Assembly (NCBI RefSeq): GCF_003148805.1
Contig: NZ_QGGX01000001.1
Location: forward strand, 248,001 to 312,000
DNA from: Aminobacter sp. AP02
Lineage (GTDB): Bacteria > Pseudomonadota > Alphaproteobacteria > Rhizobiales > Rhizobiaceae
Reading direction: 5' to 3'
Length of the DNA: 64,000 bases
Position numbers and translations under genes: made by a program. Under the pieces are notes generated by a model, which was given only the letters and a program-made list of their open reading frames with translations, was not told the DNA's origin and searched no databases. Positions 18,418 to 27,737 of the stretch are shown in pieces; within the stretch, counting starts at the first letter, position 1, and the number at the start of each line of letters is the position of its first letter.

Positions 18418-19155
18418 ATGCATTCAACAAATCTTGCGACCGCGCCTCTGCACCAGGCCAACTACGCGCCGAAGACCTTCGATCTTTCCAAGATCACTTT
18501 GCGCGAGTTCAACCAGGCCCTTCATGAGGTCAAGGATGCCGCGGCTGAATCGAACTGGGAGGTTCTCAACCCCAAGGGCAGCCACGCCGTTGCCGTTGGC
18601 GCCGAGCACGCGATCTCGATCGATGTGCAGGGCTCCGTTGGCTACTATTGCGGCGGCATGAACCAGAACAGCACGATCACCGTGCATGGTTCGGCTGGCC
18701 CCGGCGTCGGTGAAAACATGATGTCCGGCACCATCATCGTGAAGGGCGACGCCAGCCAGTACGCCGGCGCCACCGGCCGCGGCGGCCTGCTGGTCATCGA
18801 AGGCAACGCCTCGTCGCGCTGCGGCATCTCGATGAAGGGCATCAACATCGTCGTGCGTGGCAATATCGGCCACATGTCGGCCTTCATGGCCCAGTCCGGC
18901 AACCTTGTTGTTCTCGGCGATGCCGGCGACGCGCTCGGTGACTCGATCTATGAGGCCCGCCTGTTCGTGCGCGGTTCGGTCAAGAGCCTCGGCGCTGACT
19001 GCATCAAGAAGGAAATGCGCCCCGAACACATCGCCATCCTGAAGGACCTGCTCGACCGCGCCGGCATCAGCGACGTCAAGCCGGAAGAGTTCTCGCGCTA
19101 CGGTTCGGCGCGCACGCTCTACAACTTCAACATCGACAACGCCGACGCTTACTGA
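18418..19155 (+). CDS. mgsB: N-methylglutamate synthase subunit B (GltB C-terminal beta-helix-like)
   Basis: A 245-residue protein rich in the GxxG turns of the glutamate synthase alpha-subunit C-terminal (GXGXG) domain, a right-handed beta-helix. Examples are GSVGYYCGGMNQNSTITVHG, GATGRGGLLVIEG and GNIGHMSAF. It is a structural subunit of the three-part N-methylglutamate synthase. ATG 18418 sits 4 bases after the mgsA stop; the frame extends upstream inside mgsA but not as a real start. An 8-base gap leads to mgsC. Confidence 0.93.
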   Translation: MHSTNLATAPLHQANYAPKTFDLSKITLREFNQALHEVKDAAAESNWEVLNPKGSHAVAVGAEHAISIDVQGSVGYYCGGMNQNSTITVHGSAGPGVGENMMSGTIIVKGDASQYAGATGRGGLLVIEGNASSRCGISMKGINIVVRGNIGHMSAFMAQSGNLVVLGDAGDALGDSIYEARLFVRGSVKSLGADCIKKEMRPEHIAILKDLLDRAGISDVKPEEFSRYGSARTLYNFNIDNADAY

Positions 19156-19163
19156 GGAACAAA

Positions 19164-20492
19164 ATGAGCTATCACAATCCTCCGACGACGCCACGCAAGT
19201 CGGCCACGTTCGATGAATATGCGATGTCAGAGATCCGTCGCGCCGCTGCGACCGGCATCTATGACATTCGTGGCTCCGGCGCCAAGCGCAAGGTCCCGCA
19301 TTTCGACGACCTTCTGTTCCTCGGCGCCTCGATCTCGCGCTATCCGCTCGAAGGTTACCGCGAAAAGTGCGACACCACTGTCGTGCTCGGCTCGCGCTAT
19401 GCCAAGAAGCCGATCGAGCTGAAGATCCCGATCACGGTTGCCGGCATGAGCTTCGGCTCGCTGTCGGGCCCGGCCAAGGAAGCACTCGGCCGCGGCGCAA
19501 CGCTTGCGGGCACCTCGACCACCACCGGCGACGGCGGCATGACCGAGGAAGAGCGCGGCCACTCCAAGCAGCTGGTCTACCAATACCTGCCGTCGCGCTA
19601 CGGCATGAACCCACGTGACCTGCGCCGTGCCGACGCCATCGAAATCGTTGTCGGCCAGGGCGCAAAGCCGGGCGGCGGCGGCATGCTTCTCGGCCAGAAG
19701 ATTTCCGACCGCGTCGCCGAAATGCGTACGCTGCCCAAGGGTATCGACCAGCGCTCTGCCTGCCGTCACCCCGACTGGACCGGTCCGGACGATCTCGAGA
19801 TCAAGATCCTCGAAATCCGCGAGATCACCGACTGGGAAAAGCCGATCTACGTCAAGGTCGGCGGCGCACGCCCCTACTATGACACTGCCCTTGCAGTGAA
19901 GGCCGGCGCCGACGTCGTCGTTCTCGACGGCATGCAGGGCGGTACCGCCGCGACCCAGGAAGTGTTCATCGAGCATGTCGGCCAGCCGACGCTTGCCTGC
20001 ATCCGCCCGGCAGTGAAGGCACTGCAGGACCTCGGCATGCACCGCAAGGTTCAGCTGATCGTTTCCGGTGGCATACGCAATGGTGCTGATGTGGCTAAAG
20101 CGCTCGCACTCGGCGCCGATGCAGTATCGGTTGGTACCGCGGCGCTTATCGCACTTGGCGACAACGACCCGCGTTGGGAGGACGAATACCAGAAGCTCGG
20201 CACCACCGCCGGCGCTTACGACGATTGGCACGAGGGCAAGGACCCCGCCGGCATCACCACGCAGGACGTCGAGCTGATGAAGCGCGTCGATCCGATCGCG
20301 GCGGGCCGCCGTTTGGCGAATTATCTGAAGGTCATGACGCTGGAGGCACAGACGATCGCCCGTGCCTGCGGCAAAAATCACCTGCACAATCTCGAGCCTG
20401 AGGATCTCTGCGCTCTTTCGATCGAAGCTGCCGCCATGGCTGGTGTGCCGCTAGCGGGAACGAGCTGGGTGCCTGGTAAGGGTCCCTTTTAA
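19164..20492 (+). CDS. mgsC: N-methylglutamate synthase subunit C (FMN-binding glutamate synthase-like)
   Basis: A 442-residue flavoprotein with the FMN-binding TIM barrel of glutamate synthase. Features include ITVAGMSFGSLSGPAKEAL, the YVKVGGARPYYD segment, VVLDGMQGGTAATQE, and the phosphate-binding LIVSGGIRNGADVAKAL. It should catalyse reductive transfer of methylamine to 2-oxoglutarate with MgsA and MgsB. Cysteines near the C-terminal side could hold an iron-sulfur cluster as in related synthases. The gmaS gene follows after 29 bases with a good GGGAGGAG ribosome site. Confidence 0.95.
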   Translation: MSYHNPPTTPRKSATFDEYAMSEIRRAAATGIYDIRGSGAKRKVPHFDDLLFLGASISRYPLEGYREKCDTTVVLGSRYAKKPIELKIPITVAGMSFGSLSGPAKEALGRGATLAGTSTTTGDGGMTEEERGHSKQLVYQYLPSRYGMNPRDLRRADAIEIVVGQGAKPGGGGMLLGQKISDRVAEMRTLPKGIDQRSACRHPDWTGPDDLEIKILEIREITDWEKPIYVKVGGARPYYDTALAVKAGADVVVLDGMQGGTAATQEVFIEHVGQPTLACIRPAVKALQDLGMHRKVQLIVSGGIRNGADVAKALALGADAVSVGTAALIALGDNDPRWEDEYQKLGTTAGAYDDWHEGKDPAGITTQDVELMKRVDPIAAGRRLANYLKVMTLEAQTIARACGKNHLHNLEPEDLCALSIEAAAMAGVPLAGTSWVPGKGPF

Positions 20493-20521
20493 AACCACAA
20501 GGATTGGGAGGAGCAATTCAT

Positions 20522-21865
20522 ATGGGTACGGCGTTCGAAGCCAAAATCGATCAGTCGGAGGTGACTGATCTCAAAGAGTTCGCAAGGGCTCGCAACATCA
20601 GATACTTCATGGTGTCGTATACGGACCTTTTCGGAGGTCAGCGCGCCAAACTGGTGCCGGCACAGGCCATTTCGGACATGCAGAAGGACGGAGCCGGCTT
20701 TGCCGGCTTCGCGACCTGGCTGGACCTGACCCCGGCACATCCAGACATGCTGGCTGTGCCGGATCCTATTTCGGTCATTCAGCTGCCGTGGCGGCCGGAA
20801 GTCGCCTGGCTCGCATCAGACTGCCTGATGGAAGGCAAGGGTGTCGCCCAGGCACCGCGCAACACGCTGAAGCGCCTCGTTGCTGAAGCGGCCAAGGAAG
20901 GCATGCGGGTCAAGACCGGCGTCGAGCCGGAATTCTTCCTCACCACGCCGGATGGCAACCAGATTGCCGACGAGTACGATACGGCGGCAAAGTCCTGCTA
21001 CGACCAGCAGGCCGTGATGCGCCGCTTCGATGTCATCGCCGAAATCTGCGATGCCATGCTCGATCTCGGCTGGAAGCCCTACCAGAACGACCATGAGGAC
21101 GCGAACGGCCAGTTCGAGATGAACTGGGAATATGACGACGTTCTCCAGACCGCCGACAAGCACTCCTTCTTCAAGTTCATGGTTCGCTCGATCGCCGAAA
21201 AGCACGGCCTGCGCGCCACCTTCATGCCGAAGCCCTTCCAGGGTCTCACCGGCTCCGGCTGCCATGCTCACATCTCGGTGTGGGACCTTACCGGCAAGTC
21301 CAACGCCTTCGCCGACAAGAACATGGAACTTGGTCTTTCGGAGAAGGGCCGTCACTTCCTCGGCGGCATCATGAAGCACGCTTCGGCGCTCGCTGCGATC
21401 TGCAACCCGACCGTCAACTCCTACAAGCGCATCAACGCACCTCGTACCCTGTCGGGTGCGACATGGGCGCCGAACACGGTGACCTGGACCGGCAACAACC
21501 GTACCCACATGGTGCGCGTGCCCGGCCCCGGCCGCTTCGAACTGCGTCTGCCCGACGGCGCTGCCAACCCCTACCTGATGCAGGCGATCATCATCGCCGC
21601 CGGCCTCAGCGGCATTCGTTCGAAGGCCGATCCCGGCCCGCGCAGCGATGTCGATATGTACCGCGAAGGCCACACCGTCACGCATGGCGCCAAGCTGCCT
21701 CTCAACCTGCTTGATGCGCTGCGCGCCTATGACGAAGACAGCGAGCTGAAGGCTGCGATGGGCGAGGAGTTCTCCGCCGCCTACATCAAGCTCAAGCACC
21801 AGGAGTGGAACTCCTACGCCTCGCACTTCACCCAGTGGGAGCGCGACCACACGCTGGACGTCTGA
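20522..21865 (+). CDS. gmaS: Gamma-glutamylmethylamide synthetase
   Basis: A 447-residue glutamine-synthetase-fold enzyme that ligates methylamine to glutamate with ATP, the entry step of the N-methylglutamate route. Family motifs are EPEFFL near residue 137, GQFEMNWEY for the metal and glutamate site, GSGCHAHISVWD for ATP binding, and RVPGPGRFELRLPDGAANPYL. It is flanked by mgsABC and mgdABCD, which separates it from ordinary glnA or gamma-glutamylputrescine synthetase. ATG 20522 follows GGGAGGAG. A perfect 10-bp hairpin follows the stop. Confidence 0.95.
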   Translation: MGTAFEAKIDQSEVTDLKEFARARNIRYFMVSYTDLFGGQRAKLVPAQAISDMQKDGAGFAGFATWLDLTPAHPDMLAVPDPISVIQLPWRPEVAWLASDCLMEGKGVAQAPRNTLKRLVAEAAKEGMRVKTGVEPEFFLTTPDGNQIADEYDTAAKSCYDQQAVMRRFDVIAEICDAMLDLGWKPYQNDHEDANGQFEMNWEYDDVLQTADKHSFFKFMVRSIAEKHGLRATFMPKPFQGLTGSGCHAHISVWDLTGKSNAFADKNMELGLSEKGRHFLGGIMKHASALAAICNPTVNSYKRINAPRTLSGATWAPNTVTWTGNNRTHMVRVPGPGRFELRLPDGAANPYLMQAIIIAAGLSGIRSKADPGPRSDVDMYREGHTVTHGAKLPLNLLDALRAYDEDSELKAAMGEEFSAAYIKLKHQEWNSYASHFTQWERDHTLDV

Positions 21866-21883
21866 GGCTCCCAAACAGGCATT

Positions 21884-21908
21884 GCGCCCGGTCGTTTGGA
21901 CCGGGCGC
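21884..21908 (+). other. Intercistronic hairpin between gmaS and mgdA
   Basis: A perfect 10-bp stem (21884-21893 with 21899-21908) around a 5-base loop, with no T-run after it. It lies in the 83-base gap between gmaS and mgdA and may set different mRNA levels for the synthase and dehydrogenase halves of the pathway. Confidence 0.6.
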
Positions 21909-21948
21909 ACGCCTCGGACATACCTCACATTTCGCCGGAACACATGCG

Positions 21949-23202
21949 ATGAAATATTCGATCTTCTCACTCGCCAAGGCTGCTTTGTCTGGCCACAAGG
22001 GCTGGACCCGGGCCTGGCGCGATCCGGCACCCAAGAGCCACTACGACGTCATCATCATCGGCGGCGGCGGCCACGGGCTCGCGACGGCCTATTTCCTCGC
22101 CAACGAATACGGCATCCGCAATGTCGCGGTGCTTGAAAAGGGCTGGATCGGCTCCGGCAATGCCGGCCGAAACACGACCATCATCCGCTCCAACTACGGC
22201 CTTCCCGGCAATACCGGCTTCTACGAGATGTCGATGAAGCTGTGGGAGCGTATGGAGCAGGATCTCAACTACAACGCGATGGTCTCCCAGCGCGGTATCA
22301 TCAATCTCTACCACTCGGATGCCCAGCGCGACGCCTTCGCCCGCCGTGGCAACACAATGCGCATCAACGGCATCGACGCCGAATTGCTCGATGCGGTGCA
22401 GATCCGCAAGGAACTGCCGTTCCTCAACTACGACAGCCCGCGCTTCCCGATCATGGGCGGCCTCATGCAGCGCCGCGGCGGCACCGCCCGCCATGATGCG
22501 GTGGTGTGGGGTTATGCGCGCGCAGCCGACCAGCGCGGTGTCGACATCATCCAGAACTGCGAAGTCACCGGCTTCGTGCGTGATCCTAACGGCAAGATCA
22601 CCGGCGTTGAGACATCGCGCGGCAAGATCAGCGCGGGCAAGGTCGGCATGGCGGTCGCGGGCAATACGTCTCGCGTTGCCGCGATGGCCGGCATGAAGCT
22701 TCCGATCGAAAGCCACGTGCTCCAGGCCTTTGTCTCCGAAGCCATCAAGCCGCTCATCCCAGGGGTCATCACCTTCGGTGCCGGCCACTTCTATATCAGC
22801 CAGTCCGACAAGGGCGGCCTCGTCTTCGGCGGCGACCTCGACGGCTACAATTCCTACGCCCAGCGCGGCAACATGCCGGTGGTCGAGGACGTCTGCGAAG
22901 GCGGCATGGCGGTCATGCCCATGATCGGCCGCGTCCGCATGCTGCGCCAGTGGGGCGGCATCATGGACATGTCGATGGACGGCACGCCGATCATCGACAA
23001 GACGCCGATCGATGGGCTCTATCTCAACGCCGGCTGGTGCTACGGCGGCTTCAAGGCGACGCCGGCTTCCGGTCTCGTCTTTGCCCACTTGCTGGCGCGC
23101 GACGAACCGCACCCCGAAGCCGCGCGCTTCCGGCTCGACCGGTTCCGCCGTGGCGCGATGATCGATGAAAAGGGCCAAGGCGCCCAACCCAACCTGCACT
23201 GA
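21949..23202 (+). CDS. mgdA: N-methylglutamate dehydrogenase subunit A (sarcosine oxidase beta-like)
   Basis: A 417-residue FAD protein homologous to the beta subunit of heterotetrameric sarcosine oxidase. It has VIIIGGGGHGLATAYFLAN near residues 27-45, GSGNAGRNTTIIRSNY (the flavin-binding region), and a closing WGGIMDMSMDGTPIID segment. Within MgdABCD it carries the amine-oxidising site that converts N-methylglutamate to glutamate with release of the C1 unit. Its neighbours mgsABC and gmaS favour N-methylglutamate over sarcosine. The mgdB gene begins 16 bases later. Confidence 0.93.
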   Translation: MKYSIFSLAKAALSGHKGWTRAWRDPAPKSHYDVIIIGGGGHGLATAYFLANEYGIRNVAVLEKGWIGSGNAGRNTTIIRSNYGLPGNTGFYEMSMKLWERMEQDLNYNAMVSQRGIINLYHSDAQRDAFARRGNTMRINGIDAELLDAVQIRKELPFLNYDSPRFPIMGGLMQRRGGTARHDAVVWGYARAADQRGVDIIQNCEVTGFVRDPNGKITGVETSRGKISAGKVGMAVAGNTSRVAAMAGMKLPIESHVLQAFVSEAIKPLIPGVITFGAGHFYISQSDKGGLVFGGDLDGYNSYAQRGNMPVVEDVCEGGMAVMPMIGRVRMLRQWGGIMDMSMDGTPIIDKTPIDGLYLNAGWCYGGFKATPASGLVFAHLLARDEPHPEAARFRLDRFRRGAMIDEKGQGAQPNLH

Positions 23203-23218
23203 AAGCGAGACTGGCGGA

Positions 23219-23527
23219 ATGCGTATTGCATGTCCTTTCTGCGGCGAACGCGAGAACGGCGAGTTCACCTATCTCGGCGATGCTTCGCCCAAGCGGCCCA
23301 ACTTCGCTGCCGATAGCGGCGAAAGCCCCGAACGCGTTGAAGATGCCTTCTATGACTACGTCTATCTGCGCGACAACGTGGCCGGCTTCATGCGCGAGTA
23401 CTGGTACCACGGCGGTGGCTGCCGTTCCTGGCTGATAGCCGAGCGCAACACGGTGACGCACGAATTCAGATCGGTGATCGCAGCCCCAGGCGTTGGCGCG
23501 GCCAATCCGGTGCAGGCAGGAGAATAA
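23219..23527 (+). CDS. mgdB: N-methylglutamate dehydrogenase subunit B (sarcosine oxidase delta-like)
   Basis: A 102-residue small subunit like SoxD. The N-terminal CPFCG pair (residues 5-8) and a later Cys with nearby His (YHGGGCRSW) form the expected zinc site. The YDYVYLRDN segment is typical of the delta family. It is a structural subunit of the dehydrogenase. ATG 23219 lies 16 bases after mgdA, and only 2 bases separate its stop from mgdC. Confidence 0.93.
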   Translation: MRIACPFCGERENGEFTYLGDASPKRPNFAADSGESPERVEDAFYDYVYLRDNVAGFMREYWYHGGGCRSWLIAERNTVTHEFRSVIAAPGVGAANPVQAGE

Positions 23528-23529
23528 AC

Positions 23530-26500
23530 ATGTCGGGCTATACCGGATCCGAACCGCTCGGCAGGACGGCCGCACTTGAGGGCAGCACCCCCAGTGCCCG
23601 CAGTCAGGCAGCATCCGCTAGCCAGTCGCACCGGCTGCGCAGCGGCGGCCTGATCGACCGCCAGCAACCACTTCAGTTCTCCTTCGACGGCAAGGTCATG
23701 TCCGGCTTCGCCGGTGACACGCTGGCCTCCGCACTCGTTGCGAACGGCGTCAAGCTCGTGGCGCGCTCGTTCAAGTATCATCGCCCCCGCGGCATCATCA
23801 CCGCCGGTTCGGAAGAACCGAGCGCGCTGGTGGAGATGCGCAGTGGTGCCCGCAAGGAACCCAACACCCGCGCCACGACGCAGGAACTCTATGACGGGCT
23901 TGTTGCGCAGAGCCAGAATCGCTGGCCTTCGCTGCGCCGCGACTTCATGTCGATCAACCAGCTGGCCGCCCCGATCTTCGTCGCCGGTTTCTACTACAAG
24001 ACCTTCATGTGGCCCGCCAAGTTTTGGGAGAAGGTCTACGAGCCGCTGATCCGCCGCGCCGCAGGCCTCGGCAAGAGCGCTGAGCTGCCCGATCCCGACC
24101 ACTACGACAAGGCCTGGGCGCATTGCGACGTGCTGGTCGTCGGTGGTGGTGCCGCTGGTCTTTCTGCCGCTTTGGCGGCTGGCCGTGCCGGCTCGCGTGT
24201 CATCCTTGTCGAAGAAGACGTCCGGGTCGGTGGCCGCCTGCTCAGCGACGGCGGCGAGATCGATGGCATGCATGCCGAGGAGTGGGTGCGCCGGGCGACC
24301 GGCGAGCTTGCCTCGCTGCCCAACGTCCGCGTCATGGTTCGTACGGCGCTGTTCGGCGTCTATGACGGCGGTGTCTACACCGCGCTCGAACGCGTCAACG
24401 ACCACGTGCCGGTGCCCGCTCCGCATCAGGTTCGCCAGCGGCTCTGGCGCATCGTCGCCAAGCGCTCGGTTGTCACCGCAGGCGCCATTGAGCGGCCGAT
24501 CGTTTTCCCGGGCAACGACCGTCCGGGCGTGATGATGGCATCCGCCGTGCGCACCTATGTCAACCGCTTCGCGGCGATGCCGGGCAAGCGTGTGGCGCTG
24601 TTCACCAACAACGATGACGGCTGGCGCACGGTCGAGGCGATCCAGCAGGCAGGTGGAGACATTGCCGCCGTGATCGATCCGCGCGGCAAGGTGCCGGCGG
24701 AATATCAGGCACTCGCTGATCTGTCGGATTTGCGCGTGCTCTCGGGTGGCGTGTCCGACGTCAAGGGCGGTGTCGACGGCGTGCGCGGTGTCATCGTTAC
24801 CGACGGCAACGGCCGCAAGCAGCAGATCGACGCCGACTGCCTGGCCGTATCGGGCGGCTGGAACCCCAATGTCGGCCTGTCTTGCTTCCATCGCGGCAAG
24901 CCGGTGTGGCGTGACGACATCGCCGCCTTCATCCCCGGCGACGCGCCCAGAGGCATGGTCATGGCGGGTGCGGCGCGTGGCGAGTTCTCGCTCGGTGCCT
25001 GCCTGCGCGACGGTCATGCCGCAGGTGCGGCAGCTGCCGCCGAATGCGGCGCTTCCGGCAATGCCGGCGAGGCATCGGAAGCTGGCGACGAGACTTATGC
25101 GATTTCGCCGCTCTGGCAGGTCAAGGCCAAGGGTAAGGCCTTCGTCGACTTCCAGCACGACGTCACCGCTTCCGACGTGACGCTGGCGCAGCGCGAAGGC
25201 TTTGAAAGCGTCGAGCATCTCAAGCGCTACACCACGCTTGGCATGGCGACCGACCAGGGCAAGACCTCCAACATCACCGGCCTTGCCATCATGGCCGATG
25301 CAACCGGGCGCACCATTCCGCAGACTGGCACGACGATCTACCGTCCGCCATATGCGCCGGTGGCGATCGGCGCGCTTGCCGGCCATCACCGCGACGAGAA
25401 TTTCCACGCCTGGCGCCTGACGCCGTCGCACCACTGGGCTGCGGCCAGAGGTGCCGTGTTCGTCGACACCGGCCTGTGGAAGCGTGCGCAATGGTATCCG
25501 CAGCCGGGCGAGAACGACTGGCTGGAGTCGGTGACCCGTGAAGTGCTCGCCGTGCGCAACGGCGTCGGTTTCTGTGACGTCTCCACGCTCGGCAAGGTCG
25601 ACGTGCGCGGCGCGGACGCCGGCACCTTCCTCGACCGCGTCTACATCAACGCCTTCTCCTCGCTTGGCGTGGGCAAGGCACGTTATGGCCTGATGCTGCG
25701 CGAAGACGGCATCGTGATGGACGACGGTACGACCTCGCGTATCGCCGAAGACCACTACTTCTTGACCACGACCACAGCCAAGGCAGGACCTGTCATGGCG
25801 CATCTCGAATTCTGTCGCCAGGTGCTCTGGCCCGAACTCGACGTGCAACTGTCGTCGGCGTCGGACCAGTGGGCGCAGTTCTCCATCGCCGGGCCCAACA
25901 CCCGCAAACTGCTTCAGGAACTCGTCGATCCGTCGGAAGACATGTCCAACGAGGGCTTCCCCTTCATGGGCGCCCGCGAGGTCAAACTTCGTGGTGGTGT
26001 GACCGCACGCCTGTTCCGCATCTCGTTCTCCGGTGAAATCGCCTTCGAGATCTCGGTTCCGGCTCGCTATGGCGCCGCCATGGCGCAGAACCTGATGATC
26101 GCAGGACGCGACCTGGGCGTCACGCCTTACGGCACCGAAGCACTCGGCGTCATGCGCATTGAAAAGGGCCACGTTGCGGGTCCCGAGCTGAACGGCACCA
26201 CGACCGCCGACGATCTCGGCCTCGGCAAGATGATGTCCAAGAAGAAGGACTTCATTGGCCGCGTCATGGCCGGGCGCGAAGCGCTGACCGCACCCGACCG
26301 CCAGGTCGTTGTCGGCATCAAGCCGATCGACGTCAAGCGGCGCCTGCGCTCCGGCGCGCACGTGGTCCCCAAGGGTGCGATCCCGGGACCCCAGACGGAC
26401 CAGGGCTACGTCACATCGGTCTGCTATTCGCCGATGCTGGAACAGTGGATCGGTCTGGGCCTGGTCGAACGCGGCCGCGAACGCTTTGGCGAAATCGTGC

Positions 26501-26592
26501 GCATCCACGACCCGCTGCGCAGCGAGGATTACGAAGCCGAAATCTGCAACCCAGTCTTCTACGATCCAGAAGGAGCGCGCCAGCGTGGTTGA
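23530..26592 (+). CDS. mgdC: N-methylglutamate dehydrogenase subunit C (sarcosine oxidase alpha-like)
   Basis: A 1020-residue protein homologous to sarcosine oxidase alpha. The N-terminus has a ferredoxin-like 2Fe-2S-type domain relic (FDGKVMSGFAGDTLASAL, then RSFKYHRPRGI). A dinucleotide-binding domain begins near 198 (VLVVGGGAAGLSAALAAG) and a second nucleotide region follows. The last third is a GcvT-type aminomethyltransferase fold (residues about 640-1010) expected to bind tetrahydrofolate, so the methyl group can leave as methylene-tetrahydrofolate rather than formaldehyde. It overlaps mgdD by 8 bases. A very long antisense open frame here is a codon-bias artefact. Confidence 0.94.
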   Translation: MSGYTGSEPLGRTAALEGSTPSARSQAASASQSHRLRSGGLIDRQQPLQFSFDGKVMSGFAGDTLASALVANGVKLVARSFKYHRPRGIITAGSEEPSALVEMRSGARKEPNTRATTQELYDGLVAQSQNRWPSLRRDFMSINQLAAPIFVAGFYYKTFMWPAKFWEKVYEPLIRRAAGLGKSAELPDPDHYDKAWAHCDVLVVGGGAAGLSAALAAGRAGSRVILVEEDVRVGGRLLSDGGEIDGMHAEEWVRRATGELASLPNVRVMVRTALFGVYDGGVYTALERVNDHVPVPAPHQVRQRLWRIVAKRSVVTAGAIERPIVFPGNDRPGVMMASAVRTYVNRFAAMPGKRVALFTNNDDGWRTVEAIQQAGGDIAAVIDPRGKVPAEYQALADLSDLRVLSGGVSDVKGGVDGVRGVIVTDGNGRKQQIDADCLAVSGGWNPNVGLSCFHRGKPVWRDDIAAFIPGDAPRGMVMAGAARGEFSLGACLRDGHAAGAAAAAECGASGNAGEASEAGDETYAISPLWQVKAKGKAFVDFQHDVTASDVTLAQREGFESVEHLKRYTTLGMATDQGKTSNITGLAIMADATGRTIPQTGTTIYRPPYAPVAIGALAGHHRDENFHAWRLTPSHHWAAARGAVFVDTGLWKRAQWYPQPGENDWLESVTREVLAVRNGVGFCDVSTLGKVDVRGADAGTFLDRVYINAFSSLGVGKARYGLMLREDGIVMDDGTTSRIAEDHYFLTTTTAKAGPVMAHLEFCRQVLWPELDVQLSSASDQWAQFSIAGPNTRKLLQELVDPSEDMSNEGFPFMGAREVKLRGGVTARLFRISFSGEIAFEISVPARYGAAMAQNLMIAGRDLGVTPYGTEALGVMRIEKGHVAGPELNGTTTADDLGLGKMMSKKKDFIGRVMAGREALTAPDRQVVVGIKPIDVKRRLRSGAHVVPKGAIPGPQTDQGYVTSVCYSPMLEQWIGLGLVERGRERFGEIVRIHDPLRSEDYEAEICNPVFYDPEGARQRG

Positions 26593-27217
26593 TTATCTCT
26601 GGAACACCCAATCTCCGCTGCAGAAGGCGCTCGTTCCCGGTTGCCATGGTGCAACTGGAGCACATCCCGGCGTAACGCTTCGGGAAGTGCGCGACATCGT
26701 GTTGGTGCAGGTCATGGCACGCCGTGGCAAAGCAGCGGAAACGGCCAAGGCCGCCAAGAAGCTCTTCGGTGTCGAGGCACCGGCTACGCCTAAGGCTGTC
26801 ATTGGTAAGACGGCCACGTTGGTCTGGTCTGGTCCCGATCAGTTCACCGTCATTGCGCCGCGCACCGACGAGGCATCGCAGCTTGCAGCCATGGCCCAGG
26901 CCTTCACTGGCTCGGCATCGCTCTCCGACCAGTCCGACGGCCGCTGCCTGATCCGCGTTTCAGGCGCGCGTGCCCGCGATGCGATCGCCAAGTTCTCGTC
27001 GCTCGATTTGCACGACTCCGTGTTTCCGGTCGGCACGGCGGCGAACACTTCGGTCGACCATACGGCGGTCAATTTCTGGCGCGAGGCCAATGGCACCGAC
27101 GGGCATCCGGTCTACAATATGCTGGTCTTCACCAGCTTTTCGGACAGCCTGTGGCACACCATCGTGGACTCCTCGCTGGAGTATGGGGTCGAAGCCTCGA
27201 GCGCCAAGGCGGCCTAA
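26585..27217 (+). CDS. mgdD: N-methylglutamate dehydrogenase subunit D (sarcosine oxidase gamma-like)
   Basis: A 210-residue gamma-type subunit. I use GTG 26585, which overlaps the mgdC stop and gives the usual short N-terminus (VDYLWNTQSPL); the open frame runs further upstream inside mgdC. Segments typical of SoxG-like subunits are LVWSGPDQFTVIA in the middle and HTAVNFWREANG, then YNMLVFTSFSDSLWH near the end. It closes the mgs-gmaS-mgd cluster, and a strong terminator follows within 30 bases. Confidence 0.92.
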   Translation: MVDYLWNTQSPLQKALVPGCHGATGAHPGVTLREVRDIVLVQVMARRGKAAETAKAAKKLFGVEAPATPKAVIGKTATLVWSGPDQFTVIAPRTDEASQLAAMAQAFTGSASLSDQSDGRCLIRVSGARARDAIAKFSSLDLHDSVFPVGTAANTSVDHTAVNFWREANGTDGHPVYNMLVFTSFSDSLWHTIVDSSLEYGVEASSAKAA

Positions 27218-27240
27218 CGCGCGCTGGAACATCAACGGTA

Positions 27241-27267
27241 AAAAAAGCCCCGGATCGGGGCTTTTTT
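27241..27267 (+). terminator. Rho-independent terminator after mgdD
   Basis: A perfect 7-bp GC-rich stem (27246-27252 with 27256-27262) extended by an A-run on the left and a T-run of six on the right, with a 3-base loop. The symmetric A/T runs mean it may act in both directions. Confidence 0.88.
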
Positions 27268-27362
27268 CATGGGGTATTTTTGCGAGTGCCAAGCAGGCGC
27301 AGAAACGCTCTGCCGCAGGCGCTGGCGCGCCTATGACAGAGCCATATGCAACGGTTGCTGGG

Positions 27363-27737
27363 TCAGGCCTCGACGCAGGCCTTGCGCAATTGGGCCAGGG
27401 ACGCGGTCGGTCGCAGCAGCGACAGGGTCAGGCGCTCGATGCAGAGCGGCATCACCAGTTTCGCGCCATCGGCATAGAGCGAACCGCCGGTGGCTCGAAA
27501 CGAGCCCTTGTCGATGATGGTTTCGAGAACGTCTCGCGTGCGCAGCGGCAGCAGATCGGTGCAAGCGCTCATGCGGGCAAAGATGTGGCTGATGGGGACG
27601 TTGAAGCTGTCAACCGGTACGAGCGGTTCCTCGCTTCCTTCCTTCCATTCCTCAAGCGCCTCGAGCGCGTCGTGAAATGCGTTCTGGAGGGTGATGGGCG
27701 CATGGCCCTCATAAAGCTCCGGCAGCACTTTCTGCAT
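27363..27737 (-). CDS. Conserved-looking hypothetical protein between mgdD and ppc
   Basis: A 124-residue frame (MQKVLPELYEG start). ATG 27737 has GAGG about 9 bases upstream on the minus strand; the frame extends to 27890 but without support. The composition is globular and mostly alpha-helical, with a conserved-looking acidic stretch (DALEALEEWKEGSEEPLVP) and no signal peptide or membrane segment. I do not recognise a domain. It is antisense-oriented in the gap between the N-methylglutamate genes and ppc, so a role tied to C1 metabolism is only suggested by position. Confidence 0.6.
   Translation of the reverse strand: MQKVLPELYEGHAPITLQNAFHDALEALEEWKEGSEEPLVPVDSFNVPISHIFARMSACTDLLPLRTRDVLETIIDKGSFRATGGSLYADGAKLVMPLCIERLTLSLLRPTASLAQLRKACVEA

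Noticed and set aside
23362-26508. A 1048-codon open frame antisense to mgdC
   Set aside because: It mirrors the codon bias of a high-GC gene, has no family resemblance, and lies exactly opposite a well-supported conserved gene.
21949-27217. Sarcosine oxidase soxBDAG
   Set aside because: The four subunits match that family, but direct linkage to mgsABC and gmaS fits N-methylglutamate dehydrogenase better.
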